From the NCBI GenBank assembly GCA_014729455.1, contig WJJW01000041.1:1-5717 (forward strand): a stretch of 5,717 nt of DNA, given 5' to 3'. Of the stretch, positions 1 through 5,560 are shown piece by piece. Position 1 is the first letter of the stretch. Each line of letters opens with the position of its first letter. Below the pieces are notes generated by a model that was not told the DNA's origin, did no database searches, and was given only the letters and a program-made list of their open reading frames with translations. The DNA is from Candidatus Eiseniibacteriota bacterium. GTDB taxonomy: Bacteria > Eisenbacteria > RBG-16-71-46 > CAIMUX01 > VGJL01. Both the position numbers and the translations under genes were made by a program.

Positions 1-1
1 C

Positions 2-388
2 TTCTACGATCCGCTCGAGGAGAGCGTCGACGGGCTCCGACGACGGGGGGCCCGGCTGGCGATCGCGACGAACGGGGGGGAACGCTACATCGGGGCTGTC
101 GGGGAGCGGCTCCGGTATGCCGAACGGTTCGACCGGGTGTTCTACCACGGCCATCGGGGGATCTCGTCGAAGGAGGAGATGGTCCGGGTTGCGCTCGCCG
201 AGCTCGGGCCGGGCGACGCGCTCTTCGTGGGGGACCGCGAAGCCGACGCCGCGGCCGCGCGCCACGCCGGAATCCCCTTCATCGGCTGCGCGTACGGCTA
301 CGGCGAGGAAGGGGAGCTCGCGGGAGCCGCGCGCGTCGTCGCGACCCCCGAGGAGCTCGCGCGGCTGCTGGAGCGAGTCGCTGCCTAA
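2..388 (+). CDS. HAD-superfamily hydrolase (phosphoglycolate phosphatase-like), 3' part only
   Basis: The open frame runs in from the left edge with no stop and ends at TAA (386-388), giving 128 visible residues. HAD motifs II to IV can be read in order. Motif II is LAIATNGG, with the Thr that contacts phosphate, at about visible residues 19-26. Motif III is the Lys of ISSKEEM at about residue 57. Motif IV is FVGDREADAAAARHAGIPFI, with the metal-binding acidic pair, at about 76-95, followed by the typical glycine/aromatic stretch GCAYGYGEEGEL. The C-terminus (ATPEELARLLERV) matches the usual last helix of cytosolic phosphoglycolate phosphatase-type enzymes. By family these are Mg-dependent phosphatases that form a phospho-aspartate intermediate. 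The nucleophile motif DxDxT and the cap domain lie outside the window, so substrate cannot be judged. A later in-frame GTG at 137 is not a real start because it would lose motif II. Confidence 0.85.
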   Translation, partial: FYDPLEESVDGLRRRGARLAIATNGGERYIGAVGERLRYAERFDRVFYHGHRGISSKEEMVRVALAELGPGDALFVGDREADAAAARHAGIPFIGCAYGYGEEGELAGAARVVATPEELARLLERVAA

Positions 389-389
389 T

Positions 390-430
390 GAGTGAAGTTT
401 TCTGATCCAATCAATCAGATGGATTCACTC
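390..430 (+). terminator. AT-rich two-part hairpin after the HAD gene, possible terminator
   Basis: One base after the HAD stop codon lies an inverted repeat: GAGTGAA (390-396) pairs with TTCACTC (424-430). A second stem, TCTGAT (401-406) with ATCAGA (414-419), sits inside it across a 4x4 internal loop and leaves a 7-base apical loop. The stems are AT-rich, unlike the surrounding DNA, and no T-run follows, so this is not a classical intrinsic terminator. It could be an mRNA 3'-end stabilising structure, a weak terminator or a protein-binding site. Confidence 0.35.
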
Positions 431-433
431 CAT

Positions 434-462
434 TTGCAGAGCAGCGACGCGTAAATTCTAAT
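434..462 (+). promoter_or_regulatory. Possible sigma70-like promoter for the cytochrome-like gene
   Basis: TTGCAG (434-439) and TCTAAT (457-462) are separated by 17 bases in the locally AT-rich gap upstream of the gene at 525. The -10 hexamer differs from TATAAT at one position, but that is the important second A. The -35 matches the consensus at only three of six positions. Transcription from here would give a leader of roughly 55 bases. The hexamers alone are weak; position and local base composition are the main support. Confidence 0.25.
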
Positions 463-524
463 CGGTCAGATCAGAGTCATCCTTCATCCATCATGACCGC
501 TCCATCCGGAGCCTCGGGGGAACC

Positions 525-1055
525 ATGCAACTCGGGAAAGGACTCCTCTGTGTCTACGGACTCCTCTCGATCCTTCTGATTTTCTCCGCGATCCAGGCGA
601 GCCATGTCACGGCGTATCCGAGCATCTACGACGCCGAGTGCGCCGGATGCCATGGTGGCAACCGTACGTGCGACGGCTGCCACATGCATCGCGGCAACAT
701 CGCCGCCTCCGCGGACCAGGATTCCTACGAGCCCGGCGCGCTGGTCACGATCACGTTGACCGGAGGACGCGAGGGGGGTTGGATCGGTGCCTTCCTCTAC
801 GACGACGCCGGAACGGAGATCGATCACGTCAGCAACTCCGGCTTCCCCGTGCAGCTGCATGCGGCCGCACCGGAGCAACCGGGAGACTACGAGTGGTCGG
901 CCGCCTGGAGGGGGAACGACAACGGGGCGGGCCACGTGGAGATTCCCCGGACGGTGACCGTGGTCGTCACCGAGCCCCCGGCCGGAATCGAGGAGGGGGA
1001 CCCCCCCTCCATCCATGAGAGCTGGGGACGCATGAAGAGCAGGTACGGCCGCTGA
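525..1055 (+). CDS. Exported protein with two CXXCH haem-binding motifs and a beta-rich C-terminal domain
   Basis: 176 residues. A hydrophobic segment at about residues 6-25 followed by QASHVTA and YPS looks like a cleaved Sec signal peptide, with cleavage probably near Ala30. The mature protein opens with two closely spaced haem c attachment motifs, C39-A-G-C-H43 and C49-D-G-C-H53, so it probably carries two haems in the periplasm or outside the cell. His55 and His137 are possible axial ligands. Residues from about 66 to 148 (SYEPGALVTITLTG to the run of V/T residues ending RTVTVVVTE) alternate like strands of an Ig- or reelin-type (Reeler-like) beta-sandwich. I infer the fold from pattern only. 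The tail is proline-rich and ends in ESWGRMKSRYGR, resembling the ends of the lipoproteins downstream. The start was chosen for the signal peptide; a GGGGGA at 516-521 is a close-set ribosome site. A 179-residue frame on the opposite strand is a shadow. Electron transfer is likely but the partner is unknown. Confidence 0.75.
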   Translation: MQLGKGLLCVYGLLSILLIFSAIQASHVTAYPSIYDAECAGCHGGNRTCDGCHMHRGNIAASADQDSYEPGALVTITLTGGREGGWIGAFLYDDAGTEIDHVSNSGFPVQLHAAAPEQPGDYEWSAAWRGNDNGAGHVEIPRTVTVVVTEPPAGIEEGDPPSIHESWGRMKSRYGR

Positions 1056-1058
1056 CGA

Positions 1059-1092
1059 ACGAGGGGGGCGGAAGGATCCGTCCCCCCCTCGT
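1059..1092 (+). terminator. Strong GC hairpin after the cytochrome-like gene
   Basis: Four bases after the TGA at 1053-1055, bases 1059-1068 (ACGAGGGGGG) pair with 1083-1092 (CCCCCCTCGT). After a two-base bulge (1081-1082) the stem continues with CGGA (1069-1072) against TCCG (1077-1080), closing a four-base AGGA loop. That makes about 14 base pairs in total. Position and stability fit a transcription terminator separating this gene from ychF. What follows is C/T-rich rather than a true T-run, so termination could be partial or factor-assisted. Confidence 0.55.
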
Positions 1093-1110
1093 CTCCCTCC
1101 AGGCTGGACG

Positions 1111-1119
1111 TGCTATCCT
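1111..1119 (+). promoter_or_regulatory. Extended -10-like promoter element upstream of ychF
   Basis: TGCTATCCT combines a TG dinucleotide with TATCCT (1114-1119), which matches the -10 consensus at four of six positions. It lies just after the hairpin at 1059-1092, and no good -35 is present at the usual distance (1091-1096 reads GTCTCC). Extended -10 promoters can work without a -35. Transcription would begin near 1126, leaving a leader of about 24 bases that holds the ribosome site GGAGG (1141-1145). Confidence 0.4.
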
Positions 1120-1149
1120 CGGGCGCGAACCGAACCCGCGGGAGGTGGC

Positions 1150-2238
1150 ATGGCACTCCAGATGGGAATCGTCGGCTTGCCGAACATCGGCAAGTCGACC
1201 TTGCTGAACGCGCTGAGCCACGCCCACGCCGATGCCTCGAACTACCCGTTCTGCACGATCGATCGGAACATCGGGACCGCCACGATCGAGGATCCCCGGC
1301 TCCAGCGCCTCGCCGCGCTCCTGCGACCGGAGGAGACGATCCCCGCGACGATCCGATTCGTCGACATCGCCGGGCTGGTCCGCGGGGCCAGCCGCGGCGA
1401 GGGGCTCGGGAACCAGTTCCTCGGTCACGTCCGGGAGGTCGACGCGCTCGTCCACGTCGTCCGCTGCTTCGACAGCGGGACGGTGGTGCACGTCGAGGGG
1501 AAGGTCGATCCGGCGGCCGACTTCGAGATCGTCGAGACCGAGCTCCTGCTCGCCGACCTCGAGACCGTCGAGCGGCACCGCAAGAAGATCCAGCAGGCGG
1601 GAAAGGCCGATCCGAAGGGGGCGGCGGCCGAGCTGCTCGTCGTCGACCGCCTGGCGGAGCACCTCGGCGAGGGAACGGCGCTGCGGCGGATCGATCTCGA
1701 CGAGGAGGCGCGGGAGAAAGCGCGGGAGCTCTGCCTCCTGACGTTGAAGCCGGTGGTCGTCGTCGCCAACTGCGCGGAGGATGATCCGAACGGCGGAGCG
1801 GCCTGCGTCTCCGGCCTCCGCCGGGCGTTGAAGGAGGAGCCGGTCCTGCCGCTGGCCGTGAGCCTGGAGGAGGAGCTGTCCCGGCTCGATCCGGCGGAGC
1901 GCGATCTCTTCCTCGAGGACCTCGGGTTGCCGGCTCGGGGGCTCGACCGTCTGCTGGAGGTCTCCGGTCGGCTCCTCGGTCTGATCCCTTTCTACACGAG
2001 CGCCCACGGGAAGCTGCAGGCCTGGCTGATTCCGGAAGGAACGAAAGCCCCGGCGGCAGCGGGACGAATCCACACCGACATGGAGCGGGGCTTCATCCGG
2101 GTGGAGGTGATCCGTCCGGAGGATCTCGAGGAGCACCCGACCCGCGCCGCGCTCCAGGAACACGGGCGGATCCGCACCGAAGGGAAGGAGTACCGGATCC
2201 GGGAGGGGGACGTCTGCCAGTTCCTGTTCCAGCCGTGA
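1150..2238 (+). CDS. ychF: Redox-regulated ATPase YchF (Obg-related, OLA1 family)
   Basis: 362 residues, close to the usual length of about 363, and collinear with E. coli YchF as I remember it. The P-loop is G9-LPNIGKST17. The switch region NYPFCTID contains Cys35, the residue linked to redox control in E. coli. The G3 motif is VDIAGLVRGASRGEGLGNQFL (about 71-91). His114, implicated in ATP hydrolysis, is conserved in VVHV. The specificity motif is NCAE (207-210), the NxxE form that makes this family prefer ATP over GTP. A coiled-coil insertion (about 128-195) precedes it, and a C-terminal TGS-like domain (about 278-361) carries GTKAPAAAGRIHTDMERGFI and ends GDVCQFLF. The family binds ribosomes and affects translation and stress responses. 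The first ATG is chosen because GGAGG (1141-1145) lies four bases upstream and it aligns with the family N-terminus. The gene pth, a frequent neighbour, is not here. A 398-residue opposite-strand frame is a shadow. Confidence 0.97.
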   Translation: MALQMGIVGLPNIGKSTLLNALSHAHADASNYPFCTIDRNIGTATIEDPRLQRLAALLRPEETIPATIRFVDIAGLVRGASRGEGLGNQFLGHVREVDALVHVVRCFDSGTVVHVEGKVDPAADFEIVETELLLADLETVERHRKKIQQAGKADPKGAAAELLVVDRLAEHLGEGTALRRIDLDEEAREKARELCLLTLKPVVVVANCAEDDPNGGAACVSGLRRALKEEPVLPLAVSLEEELSRLDPAERDLFLEDLGLPARGLDRLLEVSGRLLGLIPFYTSAHGKLQAWLIPEGTKAPAAAGRIHTDMERGFIRVEVIRPEDLEEHPTRAALQEHGRIRTEGKEYRIREGDVCQFLFQP

Positions 2239-2288
2239 GCCAGCTGAACTGATGTTCCTAATACGCTTGATTAAGAAGACCTTCTAGA

Positions 2289-2305
2289 CATCGGTCCAAC
2301 CGATG
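2289..2305. promoter_or_regulatory. 17-bp palindrome upstream of the DUF885 gene, possible operator
   Basis: CATCGGT (2289-2295) and ACCGATG (2299-2305) form a perfect 7-bp inverted repeat around a three-base centre, CCA. It lies in the 115-base gap between ychF and the start at 2354. A weak extended -10-like sequence, TGATAAACT (2304-2312), overlaps its right end, so a repressor bound here could block transcription. It could equally be a small leader hairpin. No regulator gene is visible nearby. Confidence 0.3.
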
Positions 2306-2342
2306 ATAAACTGCGGCTGTCCGCGTCGGGTGGGGACGATCC

Positions 2343-2349
2343 GGGAGGG
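2343..2349 (+). promoter_or_regulatory. Ribosome binding site that decides the start at 2354
   Basis: GGGAGGG ends four bases before the ATG at 2354. An in-frame ATG further upstream (2303) has no comparable site, and its extra 17 residues (beginning MINCGCPRR) look like translated leader, so 2354 is the preferred start. Confidence 0.7.
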
Positions 2350-2353
2350 CGCA

Positions 2354-4072
2354 ATGCCGCAGGCCAACGCCGACAAGGCCTTCGATCAGCTCGCCGAGAA
2401 GATTTTCGAATCCTATATCGACTTGAACCCGATCGACGGGACCTGGATGGGAGTGCACGGCGCGAACGACGCGCGGCTGCCGGTCCGATCGGCGGAGGCG
2501 GCGGAGAAGGAGCTGTCGGTCCTGCAGGGGCTCGTCCGGGATCTCGGAGCGTTCCGCGAGCGGGAGCTGAGCCCCGAGCGCGTGGTCGAGCTGCGGCTGG
2601 CGAAGGGAGGGGTGACCGGCAGGATCCAGCGGTTGCAGCGGCGTCCCCTCTGGCGTCGGTGTCCGCGCTGCTACGTCGACGACATCGTCTTCGGCGTCTA
2701 TTCGCTGATGATCCGCGACTTCGCGCCGGTGACGAAGCGGGCGCGTGCGGTTCTCGGGAGGTTGAAGGAGGGACCCACCCATTTGGAGGGGGGACGCCAG
2801 AACCTCGAGAATCCCTCTCCGATCTTCACCGAGGCGGCCGCGCTGAGCGCGCACGGCGCGATCGATTTCCTCGATACGACGATGCGGGAGTTCATCGCCT
2901 CGGTTCCGGACAACCGGCTGTCCGGTTCCCTCGACCGGGCGACGAGCGACCTTCGTCAAGCGATGGGCGGCTTCGCCGAGTGGCTCGAAGGGAATCTCAT
3001 GCCGCGCAGCCACGGAGACTACGCCGTCGGGCGGGCGATGTTCGAGCGGCTGCTGAGCGACGAGCACTTCCTGGCCTGGACCGGGGAGGAGCTGATCGCC
3101 GCCGGGCAGCGGATCTACCAGGAAACGCTCCGCGAGATGAAACGGGTGGCGGCGCGGATCGATCCCACGCGTCCCTGGAGCAAGGTCGTGCAATCGCTGA
3201 AGCGGGAGCATCTGAAGGAGAACGAGATCCTGCCGTACTTCCGCAAGGACGTCGAGCGGGCGCGGGACTTCGTCGCCCGCAATCGCTTGGCGACTTTCCC
3301 GGAGGAGGAAGCGCTCGCGGTCGTCCCGACGCCGGAGTTCGCCCGGCCGATGACGCCGATCGCGGCGTATCTTCCCCCCGCGCCGTTCGCCGACTCACCG
3401 GTCGGCGTGCTCTGGGTGACGACGATGGATCGCCGTCTGGACGAGTCCCACCGCGAGTCGCTGTTGAAGGAGCATCCGCGCTGGGGGACCGCGATCACCG
3501 CGCTGCACGAGGCGTACCCGGGCCGGCATCTCCAGCAGAGTCGCGCGACCTGCAAGAAGGATCGCAAGCTCCGCTTCCTCTTCAGCTCCAACTCGTTCGC
3601 CGAAGGATGGTCGCTCTACTGCGAGAAGATGATGGCCGGGAGCGGATTCCATCGCGACGACCGCTCGCGGCTTCTGCAGCTCAAGGATCTGCTCTGGCGT
3701 GCGTGCGGGGTGATCCTGGACGTGGAACTGCAGACCGGCCGGATGGGGTTCAACGAAGCGGTGACGTTCCTGGTCCGGAAGGCGCAGATCGAACGGCAGA
3801 CGGCGGTGGCGGAGGTCCGGCGGTACTGCGCCCACCCGACGCAGCCGATGAGCTACGTCGCGGGCCGGGCCCAGATCGAAGAGCTGCTCGAAGACTACCG
3901 GGCCGCGAAAGGGGATCAGTTCGATCTGCGCCGGTTCCACGACGAGCTGCTGGACCACGGGACGATCCCGATCGAGTTGATCCGGTTCGAGATGGGGATT
4001 CCGCGCCGCAAGCAGGAGCGGAGGGGAGGACGGCGCACCGCGGCGGCCGCGGGGCGCAGCACACGGCACTAG
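2354..4072 (+). CDS. DUF885 family protein, metallopeptidase-like
   Basis: 572 residues, a normal length for DUF885 (PF05960) proteins. Family landmarks in order: the N-terminal helical part with FESYIDLNPIDGTWMGVHG; YVDDIVFGVYSLMIRDFAP (about 107-125); RQNLENPSPIFTEAA (about 148-162); the putative zinc motif H385-E-A-Y-P-G-R-H392-LQ; FAEGWSLYCE (E417-G-W at its core, ending E424); and C-terminal helices with MSYVAGRAQIEELL (about 499-512) and FDLRRFHDELLDHGTIP (about 524-540). The usual motif is HEAYPGHHLQ, so one His has become Arg391, which could alter metal binding or activity. A CPRC pair (103-106) also looks unusual for the family. Many relatives have signal peptides; none is visible here, which suggests a cytosolic protein. 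The tail from about 552 is basic and low in complexity (RRKQERRGG onward). The family's peptidase role is inferred from the HExxPGHH motif and is poorly characterised experimentally, so substrate is unknown. Confidence 0.88.
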   Translation: MPQANADKAFDQLAEKIFESYIDLNPIDGTWMGVHGANDARLPVRSAEAAEKELSVLQGLVRDLGAFRERELSPERVVELRLAKGGVTGRIQRLQRRPLWRRCPRCYVDDIVFGVYSLMIRDFAPVTKRARAVLGRLKEGPTHLEGGRQNLENPSPIFTEAAALSAHGAIDFLDTTMREFIASVPDNRLSGSLDRATSDLRQAMGGFAEWLEGNLMPRSHGDYAVGRAMFERLLSDEHFLAWTGEELIAAGQRIYQETLREMKRVAARIDPTRPWSKVVQSLKREHLKENEILPYFRKDVERARDFVARNRLATFPEEEALAVVPTPEFARPMTPIAAYLPPAPFADSPVGVLWVTTMDRRLDESHRESLLKEHPRWGTAITALHEAYPGRHLQQSRATCKKDRKLRFLFSSNSFAEGWSLYCEKMMAGSGFHRDDRSRLLQLKDLLWRACGVILDVELQTGRMGFNEAVTFLVRKAQIERQTAVAEVRRYCAHPTQPMSYVAGRAQIEELLEDYRAAKGDQFDLRRFHDELLDHGTIPIELIRFEMGIPRRKQERRGGRRTAAAAGRSTRH

Positions 4073-4139
4073 GCGCCGGCCGAGACCGAGACGCGATCGC
4101 GAGCGAGGCGCCAAGCGAACCGACAACGCGGGAGGCGCG

Positions 4140-4802
4140 ATGAAACGGCGATGGATCCTTCTGCCGGCGGCGTGCGGGCTCGCCGGCTGTTTCCTGTTCC
4201 TCGGATGCGGGGACGACCACGCGAAACCGGAGATCGAGGAACCGGCCGACTACCCTTCCGCGACGACGATCGACCGGCTCCTGGAGAACTTCCAGCAGGC
4301 CTACAAAGAAAGGAACGCGGGGGAATTCGAGCGTCTCCTCCACGAGGACTTCACCTTCGTCTTCGATCCCCGGGACGTGGGCCCGGACACCTGGCCGGAA
4401 CCGACGTGGGGGCGTGAGGAAGAGATCGAAGCGACGGGCAACCTGCTCGGCGGCGAGCCGAACCGCGAAGATCTGGTCGTCGAGCGGGTCCGTCTCGAGT
4501 GGACGGCCGGGGAGCCGCACGGATCGCCCGACGACGAGAAGTGGCGGCGCGTGATCCTGGCCCCGGTCGATCTCGAGATCGAGACGGTCGACGCGAACAA
4601 CGGGGATCGGGTGTTTCTCGTCACGCCGGGGGGATACGAGACCCACCTCCACGTGCTCGAAACGGAGGAGATCGATCCCTCGACCGGGGAGCCGATCTGG
4701 AAGCTCGTCAAGTGGGAGGACAAGCCGCCCGTGAAGAAGGCGGGCCGGTCGCCTCGTACGGAACAGTTCACCTGGGGAATGATCAAGTCGCTCTACCGGT
4801 GA
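4140..4802 (+). CDS. Lipoprotein with NTF2/SnoaL-like domain
   Basis: 220 residues. The N-terminus MKRRW, then a hydrophobic stretch, then cysteines at 17 (LAGC) and 23 (FLGC) make a lipoprotein signal peptide. I favour Cys23, because hydrophilic GDD follows and the degenerate copy downstream keeps ILGC-GND at the same place; LAGC at 14-17 is formally the better lipobox. Residues from about 41 (TTIDRLLENFQQAYKERN, then EFERLLHEDFTFVFD) to about 195 (IWKLVKWEDKPP) fit the NTF2/SnoaL-like cone fold, with an opening helix pair and a closing strand. No catalytic residues can be assigned; such lipoproteins may bind ligands or proteins at the envelope. The last 25 residues are a linker ending in FTWGMIKSLYR, shared with other products here. 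The start has GGAGG (4131-4135) four bases upstream, and the gap from the DUF885 gene is 67 bases, so co-transcription is possible. Confidence 0.8.
   Translation: MKRRWILLPAACGLAGCFLFLGCGDDHAKPEIEEPADYPSATTIDRLLENFQQAYKERNAGEFERLLHEDFTFVFDPRDVGPDTWPEPTWGREEEIEATGNLLGGEPNREDLVVERVRLEWTAGEPHGSPDDEKWRRVILAPVDLEIETVDANNGDRVFLVTPGGYETHLHVLETEEIDPSTGEPIWKLVKWEDKPPVKKAGRSPRTEQFTWGMIKSLYR
4326..4371 (+). repeat. 46-bp exact direct repeat, copy 1 (inside intact lipoprotein gene)
   Basis: These 46 bases, coding for most of EFERLLHEDFTFVFDP, are identical to 4993-5038 in the degenerate copy, while flanking sequence differs at many positions including third codon positions. A second exact match of 25 bases links 4258-4282 with 4925-4949. 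The pair comes from tandem duplication, possibly with later gene conversion. Confidence 0.9.
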
Positions 4803-4807
4803 GGAGG
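4801..4807 (+). promoter_or_regulatory. Ribosome binding site in front of a lost start codon
   Basis: GAGGAGG overlaps the stop codon of the intact lipoprotein gene (TGA, 4800-4802) and lies five bases before ACG (4813-4815), where the paralogue has ATG. A well-placed ribosome site with no ATG, GTG or TTG behind it supports loss of the start codon by one T-to-C change. Confidence 0.6.
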
Positions 4808-4812
4808 CCGCC

Positions 4813-5467
4813 ACGGAGAGGCGATGGTTCCGGGCCCGCGGCCTTTTCCTGGCCGCGACCTGCGGGATCCTCGGGTGCGGGAACGACGGCCCGACCGATC
4901 GGACACCGCCCGACGGCTAGCCGGCCGCGACGACGATCGACCGGCTCCTCGCGAACTTCGAGCAGTGCCATGAGGAGATGAAGGACGAGGAGTTCGAGCG
5001 TCTCCTCCACGAGGACTTCACCTTCGTCTTCGATCCCCAGGGACATCGGGCCGGACACCTGGCCGGATTCGACCTGGGGGCGGACGGAGATGCGGCAAGC
5101 GGTCCGGAACCTGCTCGGCGGCGGACCGAACGAGGACGGACCGTTCGTCGAGCGGGTCCGTCTGGACTGGACCGCGGGAGAGCCGGAGGTCAGCCCGGTG
5201 AACGACCGGTGGACGCGGGTCGTCCTGACCCCCTTCGATCTGGAACTCCGGACGGTCGATTCCGGCAGCGGAGATCAGCTCTTCCTCGTCACTCCCGGGG
5301 GCTACGCGATTTATCTCCATCTCGTCCAGAGCGAAGCGGTCGATCCGGGGTCGGGCGAGCCGCGCTGGAGGATCATCCGCACCGAGGATAGGCCGCCGAC
5401 GGGGGCGGCTCCCCGCGCGGTGACGCTGGAGACGACCTGGGGCCGGATCCTGGCCCTGTTCCACTGA
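4813..5467 (+). pseudogene. Decayed tandem copy of the NTF2-like lipoprotein gene
   Basis: This is a paralogue of the gene at 4140-4802 with three visible lesions. The start codon is ACG (4813) followed by ERRW, against MKRRW in the paralogue. An in-frame TAG (4918-4920) sits exactly where the paralogue has TAC, Tyr38. One extra base near 5035-5039, most simply the A at 5039, shifts the frame from the one used at 4813 to the one that ends at 5467. Removing the extra base gives 217 residues against 220, and the parts align throughout: lipobox ILGC, TTIDRLLANFEQ, EFERLLHEDFTFVFD, then DIGPDTWPDSTWGR, FVERVRLDWTAGEP, LFLVTPGGY, TWGRILALFH. From 5090 a 125-residue open frame remains, but it lacks a signal peptide and its ATG has a ribosome-like GGAG directly adjacent, so separate translation is doubtful. 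Decay appears recent because the rest of the coding pattern is intact. Assembly error could explain one lesion but hardly all three. Confidence 0.85.
4993..5038 (+). repeat. 46-bp exact direct repeat, copy 2 (inside lipoprotein pseudogene)
   Basis: Identical to 4326-4371. The match ends exactly before base 5039, which is the most economical position for the extra base that shifts the reading frame of the pseudogene. Confidence 0.9.
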
Positions 5468-5474
5468 TTCCGCC

Positions 5475-5560
5475 CCACCGATCGCCGTCTCAACTTGTCC
5501 TCCCCGGCCGCCGATCGTTCAGGAAGAGCCCGATTTCGGGCGTCGAGGAGCGATCGGTGG
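5475..5560 (+). promoter_or_regulatory. Leader with long-range inverted repeat covering the start of the last gene
   Basis: CCACCGATCGC (5475-5485) is the perfect reverse complement of GCGATCGGTGG (5550-5560), 64 bases apart. The right arm contains the GTG start codon at 5557-5559 and touches the end of the ribosome site GAGGAG (5545-5550). Inside the loop is a smaller hairpin, GCCCGA (5528-5533) with TCGGGC (5536-5541). If both form in the mRNA, the start codon would be paired and translation reduced. The CGATCG core is common in this DNA, which weakens the case. No clear promoter is visible in this 89-base gap. Confidence 0.3.

Noticed and set aside
477..1016. 179-codon minus-strand frame opposite the cytochrome-like gene
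   Set aside because: No ribosome site or family motif was seen, while the plus strand has a signal peptide and two CXXCH motifs.
967..2163. 398-codon open frame on the minus strand
   Set aside because: It lies opposite ychF, whose protein is recognisable along its full length. The minus-strand translation is rich in Arg, Asp and Glu with no motif, as expected for the complement of GC-rich coding DNA.
4072..4112. Paired GGCGCC words (4072-4077 and 4107-4112) around a 10-bp palindrome CGCGATCGCG (4092-4101) as a terminator
   Set aside because: Arms are only six bases and self-complementary, there is no T-run, and such words are frequent by chance in this GC-rich DNA. The short gap fits co-transcription as well.
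2659..4143. 494-codon plus-strand frame overlapping the DUF885 gene
   Set aside because: The translation is dominated by Arg, Ala, Gly and Pro without family motifs; it is an out-of-frame shadow of a recognisable gene.
3750..4814. 354-codon minus-strand frame crossing the DUF885 and lipoprotein genes
   Set aside because: It spans two well-supported plus-strand genes and the gap between them and has low-complexity composition.
4799..4981. GTG at 4799 overlapping the lipoprotein stop as a possible start for the second copy
   Set aside because: That frame gives a proline- and arginine-rich peptide without a signal sequence. The frame matching the paralogue is the one containing ACG at 4813.
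5495..5523. TTGTCC as a -35 element for the last gene
   Set aside because: At the right spacing the -10 position reads TTCAGG, which is too far from consensus to support a promoter.
1256..5560. Frequent CGATCG and GATCG words through the window as a possible repeated signal
   Set aside because: Most fall in coding frames as common codon pairs such as Ile-Asp and Asp-Arg with GC-rich codon choice. No regular spacing or strand pattern was seen.
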